This document shows, piece by piece, positions 44,167 through 54,817 of a stretch of DNA of 64,000 bases; within the stretch, counting starts at the first letter, position 1; each line of letters starts with the position of its first letter. A program made the translations under genes and the position numbers. The stretch comes from Akkermansia massiliensis (GTDB lineage: Bacteria; Verrucomicrobiota; Verrucomicrobiia; Verrucomicrobiales; Akkermansiaceae): assembly GCF_023516715.1 (NCBI RefSeq), contig NZ_JAMGSI010000002.1:496001-560000 (forward strand). The letters run 5' to 3'. The notes beneath the pieces are model-generated. The model was not told the origin of the DNA. It ran no database searches and saw nothing but the letters and a program-made list of their open reading frames with translations.

Positions 44167-45000
44167 ATGCTGTACATCGGATGCCACCTCTCCTCCGCAA
44201 AAGGTTACGAAGCCATGGGCAGGGTTGCCCTTTCCATCGGCGCCAACACCTTCCAGTTCTTTTCCCGCAACCCGCGCGGAAGCAAGGCCAAGGCCATTGA
44301 CGAACCGGACATTGCCCGTTTTCTGAAGCTGGCGGAAGACAACGGCTTCAGCACGCTGCTGGCGCACGCCCCTTATACGCTGAACCCCTGCTCCGCTGAC
44401 CCCAAAGTCACCCGCTTTGCGGCCCAGGTGCTGAGGGAAGACCTGGAGCTCATGGAGCATCTGCCGGGCAACCTTTACAACTTCCATCCCGGCAGCCACG
44501 TGGGACAGGGAGTGGAAAAAGGCATTGAACTGGTGGCGGACCAACTGAACGGCGTGCTTGCTCCGGACCAAAAAACCACCGTTCTGCTGGAAACCATGTC
44601 CGGCAAGGGAAGCGAGCTCGGCAAGACCTTTGAAGAACTGGCCGCCATCATTGAGCGCGTGGACCTGAAAGAAAAGCTGGGCGTCTGCCTGGACACCTGC
44701 CACGTTTATTCCGCCGGGTACGACATTGTCAACAGCCTGGACGCCGTGCTGGAACAGTTCGACTCCGTGCTGGGCCTGGAACGCCTGCACGCCATCCACC
44801 TGAACGACAGCATGACGCCTTTCTCCTCCTTCAAGGACCACCATGAAACCATCGGCAAGGGGAGCCTGGGAGAACAGGCCTTCATCAACATCATCAACCA
44901 TCCTTCCCTCCGGGAAGTGCCCTTTTTCCTGGAAACGCCCCGGGACGACGCCGGGCACGGCGAGGAAATAGCCTGGCTGAAAGAACATTACCGCGGCTGA
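44167..45000 (+). CDS. nfo: Endonuclease IV (AP endonuclease)
   Basis: 277 residues from the ATG at 44167 ([10 protein letters not shown]), the normal length. Zinc-site parts: [74 protein letters not shown] and [10 protein letters not shown]. The TIM-barrel enzyme cuts DNA 5' of abasic sites and repairs oxidised ends. It is divergent from arsR with 169 bp between starts and is transcribed toward enolase. Confidence 0.95.
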   Translation: MLYIGCHLSSAKGYEAMGRVALSIGANTFQFFSRNPRGSKAKAIDEPDIARFLKLAEDNGFSTLLAHAPYTLNPCSADPKVTRFAAQVLREDLELMEHLPGNLYNFHPGSHVGQGVEKGIELVADQLNGVLAPDQKTTVLLETMSGKGSELGKTFEELAAIIERVDLKEKLGVCLDTCHVYSAGYDIVNSLDAVLEQFDSVLGLERLHAIHLNDSMTPFSSFKDHHETIGKGSLGEQAFINIINHPSLREVPFFLETPRDDAGHGEEIAWLKEHYRG

Positions 45001-45083
45001 GCGTGATTCCCGGATCAACCGGGTTGCCTGTGATGGAGAAAAAGCTTGCATGCGCGCCGGATACGGGATACATAAGGCCTGTA

Positions 45084-46430
<1,347 letters not shown>

Positions 46431-46462
46431 CCTCTTTTGCCGGAACTGGTATAAAGCAACCC

Positions 46463-46500
46463 AAATCCCCGGTCGTCGTGAGGCGGCGCGGGGATTTTTC
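46463..46500 (+). terminator. Rho-independent terminator after enolase
   Basis: AAATCCCCG pairs with CGGGGATTT across a GC-rich inner part, followed by TTC; the stem starts 33 bp after the stop. Confidence 0.7.
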
Positions 46501-46599
46501 ATTCTCCGGGGTAATTGCATCCTTTTCTTTGGGACAAAATATGCAATGCTGGGCTTTCGGATTCCGCATTGCCAAAAAGCCCCATCTCCGTTCCGCGCC

Positions 46600-48087
46600 A
46601 TGTCTCCCAGCCTTTCCCTGCCCACACGCCCCCTGCTGTGCGCGGCACTGGCGTACCTGGCGCTTCCTCTGGGCCTCTTCCTGTGGGGATGGCTGCATCC
46701 CGCCTTCTCCGTTCCGCTTTGCGCCGCACTGGCGTATGGATTGTACGCCTGCACCCGGAATCTTCCGGAACAACGGCTTCCTCTGAAAGCCCGCGGACTG
46801 GCCGTGCTGGGCTTTCTGTCCGCCTTCTGCCTGCTGCTGGTGCTGCTGTGCGGCTTCACGGGCCACTGCCAGCAGCACGCGGACTTTGCAGTCCGCAACG
46901 CCGTTTACGAACAGCTTGCGGCAGGCTCCTGGCCCCTCGTCATGTCGGACGGGCGCCACTTCATCTACTATCTGGGCCATTGGCTGCCTCCTGCGCTGGC
47001 CGCCTCCTGCTGTCCGGATGCATGGGCTCCCTGGCTGCTGGCCCTGTGGACCTTCCTGGGGCTGGAACTGGCGCTGCTGGCGGCTGCCTCCCGCTGGGGC
47101 GTCCGGCAAACGGCCTGGTGGGCGCTGGTTCTCTTCTGCCTGGGATCTCCGGCAGCGGCGCTGGACTGCCTGGGAATGCCCCTCCCCTCCCTGTTCGCGG
47201 AATACAATGCCCAGATGGTGCTGTTCATCGGCATGCCCGCCCAACTCTTCAACACGTTCAACCATGCCGTTCCGGCGCTGTTGTGCGCCGTGCTTATTCT
47301 GACCCGCTCCCTGCCTGCCGCGGGATATTATTTCATGGGGGCATTGCTGCTGCCGTCCTCCCCGCTGGGCGCTCTTCTGCTCCTTCCGTACATAGTGTAT
47401 GAAACCCTGTTCTGCCGCCCAACGGAGCAGGCTCCTCCTTCCCGGCTCCGGTCCCTCCTGCTCCAGCCGGCTTTCTGGGTTGCCGCCCTGTGCGCGGCGG
47501 TCATGGCCGTCTTTTATGCCCATCTGGACGGTGGGGGGCAATTTTCCTGCCTTTTTGCCGGGAAGTATGCGGAAATCTACCACTACGGCCAGCAGCGGCT
47601 GCTGCTCTATCCCGGCTCCGTCAAATACGCCAGTTTCCTGCTGGCTCTGGCCCTGGGCGTTCTGCTGCCGGGTGCGCTGCTCTTCCAAGCATGCCGGAGG
47701 AATCCGCTGTACTACATCACGCTGGGGATAATGGCAGGCAGCCTCTTTTTCCGCACGGGCATCATGAATAATGAACTTCTCTTTAAAGCCCCGGCGGTCC
47801 TCTATCCCTTCCTCTCCCTGCTCTTTCTCCATGCCTTCCGCCAGGGGGGCACGAAATACCGGACACTCCTGATTCTTTACCTGGCCTGCACGGCCCTTCC
47901 GTCCCTGCAATGCATGATGGAAAAAGCGGGTACGTTCTCCACCCGGGCGAGCACTATGCAGGAGCATCAGCTGACGGCGCACGGCGGCATGCTTGACCGC
48001 CGGAAAGACCCCGTCTGCCGCCAATTCGTCAAAAAGGACGACCATCCCCTCCCCGCCTGGCTGTTCAAGACCGGAACAAGGCCATAA
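46600..48087 (+). CDS. Polytopic membrane protein, paralogue of the one at 30396
   Basis: 495 residues from the ATG at 46600 with about 11 helices and a polar C-terminal region of about 60 residues. The loop QHADFAVRNA ... WPLVMSDG ... IYYLG ... WLPPALA (residues 92-134) matches the paralogue at 30396 without gaps. The late part NELLFKAPAV corresponds to its NDLLCKGSVP. I cannot name a family; a GT-C-like sugar or lipid transferase is one possibility because of the charged outer loop after an early helix. It is isolated behind enolase. Confidence 0.68.
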   Translation: MSPSLSLPTRPLLCAALAYLALPLGLFLWGWLHPAFSVPLCAALAYGLYACTRNLPEQRLPLKARGLAVLGFLSAFCLLLVLLCGFTGHCQQHADFAVRNAVYEQLAAGSWPLVMSDGRHFIYYLGHWLPPALAASCCPDAWAPWLLALWTFLGLELALLAAASRWGVRQTAWWALVLFCLGSPAAALDCLGMPLPSLFAEYNAQMVLFIGMPAQLFNTFNHAVPALLCAVLILTRSLPAAGYYFMGALLLPSSPLGALLLLPYIVYETLFCRPTEQAPPSRLRSLLLQPAFWVAALCAAVMAVFYAHLDGGGQFSCLFAGKYAEIYHYGQQRLLLYPGSVKYASFLLALALGVLLPGALLFQACRRNPLYYITLGIMAGSLFFRTGIMNNELLFKAPAVLYPFLSLLFLHAFRQGGTKYRTLLILYLACTALPSLQCMMEKAGTFSTRASTMQEHQLTAHGGMLDRRKDPVCRQFVKKDDHPLPAWLFKTGTRP

Positions 48088-48104
48088 CGTCACGGCGGCG
48101 GGAA

Positions 48105-48794
48105 TCAATCCAGCCTGATGCCGAACATGTCCGACAGGGACCCGGCATCCTTGTCCAGCGCGTCTTCTCCTCCGGGAACGGCTTCCGGAGCCTTCGGAAT
48201 CAGGACGGAGGCGTCCATTCCGCGCAGGGTGAACAGCAGTTCCGGCTGTTCGTCCAGCATCACGCCGAAGGCGTACAGGACCGCGGACGCATGCTTGCAC
48301 AAATCCGCCCAGTCCGGGCAGGAACAGGAAAAACGCCACTCTTCCGGCGCAGGGAACAGGCCGCCCTCCGGATCGCACAGGATTTCCAGCAGCTCCGGGG
48401 AAAGGTTCCCCTTCAGCAAGTCAATCCAGGAACCGATATGCCCGGCGCACCGCGCACGCAACCGGGCAAGCGCCTCTTCATCCGGAGGGGCGGCATGCAC
48501 GCGGACCTCATACAAATGCTCCCCCATCACCAGCGCGTCAATGCGGCCGGGAGCCGCTTTCACGTCCAGAACGCAGCCATAGCGCAAATAAGTACGCCCG
48601 GGGGCCAGCCGCATGCCGTACACCTCGCACGCGGCCAGGCTCTTCATCCATTCCTTTCCCCAGAACTTTTTCGCCAGATTTCGCCCGGAAGCCGTCACGG
48701 GATGCAGCTCCATCCCCTCCGCGGCCAGTTCCGCCGCCTTCTCCTCCGCGCGTTTCCGCAAATCCGCCCGTTTCAGGGGCTTTTCATCATCCAT
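48105..48794 (-). CDS. SWIM zinc-finger protein
   Basis: 229 residues from the ATG at 48794. The C-terminal half holds FSCSCPDWADLCKHASAVLYAF, the C-x-C-x(n)-C-x-H SWIM pattern, which binds zinc. SWIM proteins of this bacterial type are often linked with helicases or a Mg-chelatase-like or ATPase partner; none is adjacent. The N-terminal part has KFWGKEWMKSLAACEVYGMRLAPGRTYLRYG, which is like the usual lead-in of SWIM proteins. The function is unknown. Confidence 0.8.
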   Translation of the reverse strand: MDDEKPLKRADLRKRAEEKAAELAAEGMELHPVTASGRNLAKKFWGKEWMKSLAACEVYGMRLAPGRTYLRYGCVLDVKAAPGRIDALVMGEHLYEVRVHAAPPDEEALARLRARCAGHIGSWIDLLKGNLSPELLEILCDPEGGLFPAPEEWRFSCSCPDWADLCKHASAVLYAFGVMLDEQPELLFTLRGMDASVLIPKAPEAVPGGEDALDKDAGSLSDMFGIRLD

Positions 48795-48977
48795 GCACAC
48801 GGAGCCATAGTAACATATGCGGCCCTCTTGCCACAGGCAAAAGGCAGCCATGCGCCGTTTCCCTTTTTCTTCCGGCCTCATTCCGGTTTTCCAGGCACAC
48901 GGATTTTCTCCCGTTCCGCGGAATCTGCCTCCATTACCCATTTCAGGCTTTTAAAACGGAAGCTCCTGGGGCACAAC

Positions 48978-50354
48978 ATGTGGGTCATGTGGAAAGGCAG
49001 ATTTTCTAAACCCACCGCTGATCTGGTACAACGCTACGGCGAATCCGTCTCCTATGACTGGAGGCTCTTCCGCCAGGACATTGCCGGATCCATCGCCCAT
49101 GCGCGGGCACAGCTCAAGGCAGGGCTGCTTTCGCAGGAGGAATTCAGCGCCATTGAATCCGGCCTGAAGGATATCCTGAAGGACATAGAGGCAGGCAGCT
49201 TCACCTGGAGCCGTGAGCTGGAAGACGTGCACATGAACATTGAAAGCGAGCTGACCCGCCGCATCGGCGCGCCGGGAGCCAAGCTGCATACGGCACGCTC
49301 CCGCAACGACCAGGTGGCCACGGATACGCGGCTTTACTGCCGCGCGGAGATTGATGAAATCCTGGAAAAAGTGCGCCACCTCCAACGGGCCCTGGTTATG
49401 AAGGCGAAGGAATACGCGGACGCCATGATGCCGGGGTACACCCACCTGCAGCGCGCCCAGCCCGTCACGATGGGCCACCATTTGCTGGCTTACGTGGAAA
49501 TGCTGAACCGGGACGCAGACCGCCTCACGGACTGCCGCAGGCGCCTGAACGTTTCCCCGCTGGGTTCCGGAGCCATCGCCGGTTCCACCATCTGCCTGGA
49601 CCGCCACGGAATTGCCGCGGAACTGGGCTTTGACGCCGTAACGGAGAATTCCATGGATGCGATTGCGGACCGGGATTACATCATGGAAACCCTCTTTGAC
49701 CTGGCCGTGATCGGCGCGCACCTTTCCCGCATGAGCGAGGACGTCATCCTGTGGTGCACGGCGGAATTCGGCTTTGCCACCCTTTCTGACGCCCATACGA
49801 CGGGCTCCTCCCTGATGCCCCAGAAAAAGAATCCGGACGTGGCGGAACTGACCCGCGGCAAGACGGGACGCCTGTACGGCAACCTTACCGCCGTGATGGT
49901 GGCCGTCAAGGGGCTGCCCCTGACCTACAACCGCGATCTCCAGGAAGACAAGGAACCCCTCTTCGATTCCATTGACACGATCAAGCTGGCCCTGGACGTC
50001 AACGCGGAGATGATGGCCGCCATGACGGTCAACACGGCCCGAGCCCTGGAAGCGGCTTCCGATCCCATGCTGCTGGCTACGGACCTGGCGGACTACCTGG
50101 TTCGCCGCGGCGTTCCCTTCCGGAAGGCTCACGAACTGGTTGGAAAAGCCGTCGCCATGAGCATTTCCACGGGTACGCCCCTCAACCAGTTGAGCGACGA
50201 ACAGTTCGCCTCCATTTCAGACGCGTACGGAACGGACGCGCGCGACGTATTTGAATTGACAAAAGCCTTCGCCCAGCGTACCAACCCGGGGGCTCCCAAT
50301 TCCGGGAACACCCGCCGCCGCATCGCCTACTGGGAAGACATTCTTTCCAAATAA
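48978..50354 (+). CDS. argH: Argininosuccinate lyase
   Basis: 458 residues from the ATG at 48978 (a second ATG at 48987 gives MWKGRFSKP, also seen in relatives). Fumarase/aspartase fold: TARSRNDQVATDTRL, PGYTHLQRAQPVTMGHH, and the signature loop TTGSSLMPQKKNPDVAELTRGKTGRL with the catalytic Ser. It splits argininosuccinate into arginine and fumarate, the last step of arginine biosynthesis. argD is also in the window, but the two genes are unlinked. Divergent from the SWIM gene. Confidence 0.95.
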   Translation: MWVMWKGRFSKPTADLVQRYGESVSYDWRLFRQDIAGSIAHARAQLKAGLLSQEEFSAIESGLKDILKDIEAGSFTWSRELEDVHMNIESELTRRIGAPGAKLHTARSRNDQVATDTRLYCRAEIDEILEKVRHLQRALVMKAKEYADAMMPGYTHLQRAQPVTMGHHLLAYVEMLNRDADRLTDCRRRLNVSPLGSGAIAGSTICLDRHGIAAELGFDAVTENSMDAIADRDYIMETLFDLAVIGAHLSRMSEDVILWCTAEFGFATLSDAHTTGSSLMPQKKNPDVAELTRGKTGRLYGNLTAVMVAVKGLPLTYNRDLQEDKEPLFDSIDTIKLALDVNAEMMAAMTVNTARALEAASDPMLLATDLADYLVRRGVPFRKAHELVGKAVAMSISTGTPLNQLSDEQFASISDAYGTDARDVFELTKAFAQRTNPGAPNSGNTRRRIAYWEDILSK

Positions 50355-50489
50355 CACTGCCTGCGGGGAGCGGACGGAACGGGGAACCTGCCGTCCGTCT
50401 CCGCGGCGCGCCTCCGGGTGCAGGAAGGGGACGTTTTACACCCCTCCGGCGGCGGCATTCCACCGCAGCCGGCCAACATCCCGGCAGCC

Positions 50490-52169
50490 ATGTTCAGACC
50501 TGCTCTCCTTTCCTCTCTCAAGACCTATACCAAGCAAACCTTTCTGGCGGACCTCTTCGCGGGGCTCACCGTCGGCGTAGTGGCCATTCCGCTGGCGATG
50601 GCCTTTGCGATTGCATGCGGGCTCTCTCCCACCCAGGGCCTCATCACCGCCATCGTGGCCGGCTTCCTCATTTCCCTGTTCAGCGGAAGCAAGTACCAGA
50701 TAGGCGGCCCCACCGGCGCCTTCGTCATCATCATCATGGGCGTGCTGGAACAGTACCACGCGTCCGGACTGCTGGTCTGCACGCTGATGGCGGGCCTCTT
50801 TCTCATTATCCTGGGCTTCTGCCGCATGGGGGCGCTTATCCGCTTCATTCCATTCCCCGTCACCACGGGATTTACCTCCGGCATTGCCGTGGTGATTTTC
50901 TCCACGCAGATCAAGGACATCTTCGGCCTCACCATCACGGAAAAAATCCCCGGCGACTTCATTGAAAAATGGGCGTGCTACTTCAACTACTTCCACACCA
51001 TCAACTGGGCGGCGCTGGCGCTGGCCGTCGGCACCGTCGCCATCACCCTGCTGAGCCGCCGCTTCTGGCCCAGGGTGCCGGCCATGCTGGTGGGCATGCT
51101 GGGCATGACCGCCGTTTCCGTAGCCTTCTCCCTGCCCGTAACCACCATCGGGCAGGCCTTCGGCAGCCTTCCGAACACGCTTCCCCTCCCTTCACTGCCC
51201 CACATTGAATGGCACAACCTGGGAGCGCTGACGGCTCCGGCCTTCACCATCGCCCTGCTGGCGGCGATTGAATCCCTGCTGAGCGCCTCCGTGGCGGACG
51301 GCATGACGGGAGGACGCCACAAACCCAATATGGAACTCATTGCCCAGGGAATCGGCAACATCGGGTCCGCCCTGTTCGGCGGCATTCCGGCCACCGGGGC
51401 CATCGCCCGCACCGCTACCAACATCAAGGCGGGGGCCAAAAGCCCGGTTTCCGGCATGATTCACGCGGTGACCCTTCTTGCCATCCTGATGGCCTTTGCC
51501 CAGTACGCGCAGCAGATTCCCCTGGCCGTGCTGGCGGGCATCCTGACGGTGGTGTGCTACAACATGAGCGAAATGCACACGTTCAGCCGCCTGCTGAAAG
51601 GGCCGCGGCAGGATGCGGCGGTGCTGGTAATCACCTTCCTGCTGACCGTCTTTGTGGACCTGGTCGTGGCCGTGGAGGTGGGTGTGGTGCTCGCCGCCCT
51701 GCTCTTCATGGGCCGCATGGCCCAGATCAGCGACGTTTCCGCCATTAAAAACGAGCTGCTGGACAACGACGAGGAAGACGACGAAGACCGTTCTACGGCC
51801 AAACTCAGCATTCCGGAAGGCGTGGAAGTTTTTGACGTGAAGGGCCCCTTCTTTTTCGGCGCCGTGGAACAGTTCAAGGACCAGGTGCTGGAAACGCTGG
51901 AGCACGATACCAAGGTAGTCATTCTGCGCATGCGCCTGGTTCCCGCGCTGGACGCCACCGGACTGAATGTTCTTTCCGACTTCTGCCATCAGTGCCGGGA
52001 GCACGGCTCCACCCTGCTGGTCTGCGGCGTGCAGCCGCAACCTCTGGACGTCATCCGCCACGCGCCCTTTTACCGGGAGCTGAAACGCTACAACATCTGC
52101 GAGAATATTGACGCCGCCCTGAACCGCGCCCGCAAGATCATCAACGGTCCCGCGCCAAAACACCTGTAA
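50490..52169 (+). CDS. SulP-family anion transporter with STAS domain
   Basis: 559 residues from the ATG at 50490. The membrane part (about 10-420) has the SulP pattern LADLFAGLTVGVVAIPLAMAFAIACG, IGGPTGAFVIIIMG, PATGAIARTATNI and KSPVSGMIH. A STAS domain forms the end (about 445-555; VFDVKGPFFFGAVEQ, LRLV-like PALDATGLNVLSDF). Relatives carry sulfate, bicarbonate or dicarboxylates across the inner membrane; the ion here cannot be told. Ends 6 bp before the convergent hxlR gene. Confidence 0.9.
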   Translation: MFRPALLSSLKTYTKQTFLADLFAGLTVGVVAIPLAMAFAIACGLSPTQGLITAIVAGFLISLFSGSKYQIGGPTGAFVIIIMGVLEQYHASGLLVCTLMAGLFLIILGFCRMGALIRFIPFPVTTGFTSGIAVVIFSTQIKDIFGLTITEKIPGDFIEKWACYFNYFHTINWAALALAVGTVAITLLSRRFWPRVPAMLVGMLGMTAVSVAFSLPVTTIGQAFGSLPNTLPLPSLPHIEWHNLGALTAPAFTIALLAAIESLLSASVADGMTGGRHKPNMELIAQGIGNIGSALFGGIPATGAIARTATNIKAGAKSPVSGMIHAVTLLAILMAFAQYAQQIPLAVLAGILTVVCYNMSEMHTFSRLLKGPRQDAAVLVITFLLTVFVDLVVAVEVGVVLAALLFMGRMAQISDVSAIKNELLDNDEEDDEDRSTAKLSIPEGVEVFDVKGPFFFGAVEQFKDQVLETLEHDTKVVILRMRLVPALDATGLNVLSDFCHQCREHGSTLLVCGVQPQPLDVIRHAPFYRELKRYNICENIDAALNRARKIINGPAPKHL

Positions 52170-52175
52170 CGGCGG

Positions 52176-52508
52176 CTACTCCCCCCGTGCGGCCAGGTAG
52201 GCCGCGCCCCATTCATTCATGGCTTCCAGTACGGGCAGCACGCTCCTGCCGAAGGCCGTCAGGGAATACTCCACCCTGGGCGGAATGACGGGGTACGCCT
52301 TGCGTTCCACTAATCCGTCCGCCTCCAGTTCCCGGAGCTGCTGGGTGAACATCTTGGTGGTGGCCTCCGGGATCAGGCGGTGCAGCTCGTTAAACCTCAC
52401 GGGAGCCTTCTGGTAAAGATGCCAGAGGATGACAATCTTGTACTTCCCGCCGATCAGGGAAAGCGTGACGCCGCAGGGGCAACGGTAGGAGGATGAAGGC
52501 TTTTTCAT
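52176..52508 (-). CDS. HxlR-family transcriptional regulator
   Basis: 110 residues. The HxlR winged helix has the typical start CPCGVTLSLIGGKYKIVILWHL, then RFNELHRLIPEATTKMFTQQLRELEADGLVER and PPRVEYSLTAFG. Cys10 and Cys12 are close to the N-terminus, as in redox- or aldehyde-sensing members. It is divergent from the ferredoxin-nitroreductase gene, with a dyad in the shared promoter, so it probably regulates that gene and itself. Confidence 0.9.
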   Translation of the reverse strand: MKKPSSSYRCPCGVTLSLIGGKYKIVILWHLYQKAPVRFNELHRLIPEATTKMFTQQLRELEADGLVERKAYPVIPPRVEYSLTAFGRSVLPVLEAMNEWGAAYLAARGE

Positions 52509-52524
52509 CGTTACAGTATCTTTT

Positions 52525-52560
52525 TTGACACTATATTACAAAATAGTGCCTACTTGTCAA
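52525..52560. promoter_or_regulatory. hxlR promoter with overlapping dyad operator
   Basis: On the minus strand TTGACA (52560-52555) and TAATAT (52538-52533) are 16 bases apart, a near-consensus sigma-70 promoter. The dyad CACTAT-N8-ATAGTG (52529-52548) overlaps spacer and -10. This is well placed for an HxlR operator controlling both divergent genes. Confidence 0.6.
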
Positions 52561-52607
52561 AAACTCCCTGTCTCCCTATGCTGGCGGGAATTCCAATCCA
52601 CACAGCC

Positions 52608-53462
52608 ATGAAACTGACCATCGACCAAGACAAGTGCATCCACTGCCATTTATGTGAAAAAGCCTGCTTCCTGACCCGCTTCTGCGGCTTCGATTCCCTG
52701 GAAGGAGCTGCGGAACAATACTGCATCGGCTGCGGCCATTGCGTAGCCGTCTGCCCGCGGCAGGCCATTACCCACTCCGGAGTAAAAAGCACGGAACCCA
52801 TAGGCCCCGTTCCGGGCGAAGCGGAAGTGCTGAACCTGCTGATGAAAACCAGGAGCGTGCGGCACTTCAAACCGGACCCCGTCAGCCGGGAAACGTGGAA
52901 CGTCCTGCGCCGCGCGGCGGAATACTCCCAGTCCGGCCTGAACGCCCAGAGCATCCGCCTGACGGCGGTGGAAGACCCGGATACCCTCTCCGGCATCAGA
53001 AAGGCCCTGCTCCGCATGTACGACAAGCTGGAAAGGCTGGCCGCCTTCCCCGTCACCCGCCTGGCCGCCCGGCTAGCCCTCTCCCCGCAGGATTACCACG
53101 CCGTCATCTCTGAAACCGCTACGCAACCCCTGCGCAGGCAGGCGGAGGAACGGGGGGAAGACCCCGTACTGTACGGCGCCCCGGCCCTGCTCCTGCTGAC
53201 CGGCCCGGCGTCACAAACCGCGCGGGAAGACGCTACGGTCCTCTCCCATAATATCATGATGGCCCTGACCGCGCTGGGGCTGGGGAGCTGCTACATGGGC
53301 GGCCTGGTCCTGGGATGCAGGGTTTTCAAGTACAAGCCGCTTCTCCGCGCCCTGGATTTGCCGAAAGGCCACGCGGTCCATCAGGCCCTTGTGCTGGGGA
53401 CGCCCACCGTACAGCTCAAACGCATGCCGGAACGGAAGCGCCGTAAAATCAGGTTCCGGTAA
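52608..53462 (+). CDS. Nitroreductase with N-terminal 2(4Fe-4S) ferredoxin domain
   Basis: 284 residues from the ATG at 52608. Two 4Fe-4S motifs at Cys10, 13, 16, 20 and Cys39, 42, 45, 49 are followed by an FMN-dependent nitroreductase domain (SVRHFKPDPVSRETWNVLRRAAEYSQSG, LSHNIMMALTALGLGSCYMGGL). It probably reduces nitro groups, flavins or quinone-like compounds using ferredoxin electrons, in the cytoplasm. Regulated by the divergent HxlR gene in all likelihood. The last residues are very basic (ERKRRKIRFR). Confidence 0.88.
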   Translation: MKLTIDQDKCIHCHLCEKACFLTRFCGFDSLEGAAEQYCIGCGHCVAVCPRQAITHSGVKSTEPIGPVPGEAEVLNLLMKTRSVRHFKPDPVSRETWNVLRRAAEYSQSGLNAQSIRLTAVEDPDTLSGIRKALLRMYDKLERLAAFPVTRLAARLALSPQDYHAVISETATQPLRRQAEERGEDPVLYGAPALLLLTGPASQTAREDATVLSHNIMMALTALGLGSCYMGGLVLGCRVFKYKPLLRALDLPKGHAVHQALVLGTPTVQLKRMPERKRRKIRFR

Positions 53463-53471
53463 GCTTCCCCG

Positions 53472-53999
53472 TCAACGGTCCGCTTCCTGCTCCTCATAGC
53501 GGGAAAGGAGGAAATCCAGGTCTTCCAGCAGGGTCTGGCAGGAACGGTCCCACCGCTTCCTGCCCTGGAGCGCCATCACGCATTCCTTTCTCCCGGTAAA
53601 ACAGTATTTGGTAATGCCGTGCACCTGCAATTCTTCCACCTGCTTTTTCAGCTCACAGGCAAAAAACAGCCAGAACGGCACGCTGCGGGCAATCTCCGCC
53701 ACGCTGACCGTCATGGGGGGCGTTTCCTCCTTCAGCTCCCTTGCCAGGTGCGCCAGGCCTACCTCCGTAAGCATGCGGCGCAGGCGTTCATACAGCTCGG
53801 ACACCTGCATGACGGACAGGTCGCACTCATGCTCCAGATAATAGCGCACAGAGGCCAGCAGGTCATCCTTGAACGGCAGGGTGGTTCCGGCGCGCCGGGC
53901 GGCATGTTCCAGGGCATCCGCCAGCCACTGTTCCCCGTACTCGGTGATCAGGCAATCACCAAGCTTGAGCAGCGGTCTGTTGTTTCGGAAGCCGATCAT
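53472..53999 (-). CDS. Hypothetical protein downstream of nrdR
   Basis: 175 residues from the ATG at 53999; mostly helical, soluble and charged, with two Cys (KYCFTGRKECV). I do not recognise the family. It lies 22 bp after the nrdR stop on the same strand, so cotranscription is likely. ORF length and position support a real gene. Confidence 0.6.
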   Translation of the reverse strand: MIGFRNNRPLLKLGDCLITEYGEQWLADALEHAARRAGTTLPFKDDLLASVRYYLEHECDLSVMQVSELYERLRRMLTEVGLAHLARELKEETPPMTVSVAEIARSVPFWLFFACELKKQVEELQVHGITKYCFTGRKECVMALQGRKRWDRSCQTLLEDLDFLLSRYEEQEADR

Positions 54000-54021
54000 G
54001 GAACAGGGAAAAGGGGAAAAT

Positions 54022-54513
54022 TTAAAGGATGGGAAGCTTGCGCTGGAGAGGATCAATCAGCGTCTGGTGGCGCATCTGCGTGATCTCCTGGATGAACTCC
54101 TCCACATTGGAAAACTGGCGGTACACGGACACGTAGCGGATGTAGGCGACGGGATCGATGGCGTAAAGTTTTTCAATCACTTTCTTGCCGATCTCGCTGG
54201 AGGGAACTTCGCGCAAATGGTCGCGGTGCAATTCGGAAATAATTTCTTCCACGGCGCGGTCCAAGCGGTCCATGCTCACGGGCCTCTTTTCACAGGCCTT
54301 CACCAAGCCGCGCAAAATCTTCTCGCGGTTCAGGGCCTCCCGCAGGTTGTCTCTTTTTACAACGCGCAGCTCCGTACGTTCAATCTGCTCATAGGTCGTG
54401 TAACGGTAATCGCACCTCAGGCACACGCGGCGGCGGCGGATGGTCGTCCCGTCCTTGGACATACGGGAGTCAATGACCTTATCCTCCAAATGACCGCACT
54501 GAACGCATCTCAT
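54022..54513 (-). CDS. nrdR: Transcriptional repressor NrdR
   Basis: 163 residues. A zinc ribbon CVQCGHLEDKVIDSR with VCLRCDYRYTTYE is followed by an ATP-cone (VVKRDNLREALNREKILRGLVKAC) and VYRQFSNVEEFIQEI. NrdR senses ATP/dATP and represses ribonucleotide reductase genes through NrdR boxes; a good box-like site is found before nrdD at 22473. A weaker box-like sequence (54558-54573) lies before its own start. Confidence 0.95.
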   Translation of the reverse strand: MRCVQCGHLEDKVIDSRMSKDGTTIRRRRVCLRCDYRYTTYEQIERTELRVVKRDNLREALNREKILRGLVKACEKRPVSMDRLDRAVEEIISELHRDHLREVPSSEIGKKVIEKLYAIDPVAYIRYVSVYRQFSNVEEFIQEITQMRHQTLIDPLQRKLPIL

Positions 54514-54817
54514 GGCACGACCATACTACTACATAACGCATCCATAAAGGAAAAAGTACGCCAAATATAGTACAGAGGCCTTAATGGCCAGCATCTCCCA
54601 ACCAAGACTTCCTGTGAATAAGCCGGGGACAAAAATACTCCCGTCCGCGTTTCCGCACGGGTTGACGGAAATGCCGGAATTGTGAATAAGAGGCAGGCAG
54701 GCTTCCATGTACTCCGGGTGTGAAGACACATTTTTTATGCTCTCCTCCCACCGGAATAAAAACTGGAAAAGCCCTGAACGGATTCCGGTCCGCGCCAGGG
54801 TCGTTCATGGCCGTCCG
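54514..54817. other. Gap between nrdR and the SGNH esterase gene
   Basis: 304 bases. It holds the nrdR promoter region and, at 54558-54573, a weak NrdR-box-like sequence. A 66-residue minus-strand frame (54529-54729) has no recognisable feature. Confidence 0.4.

Noticed and set aside
54529-54729. 66-residue minus-strand ORF before nrdR
   Set aside because: No family, no clear ribosome site; overlaps the nrdR promoter region.
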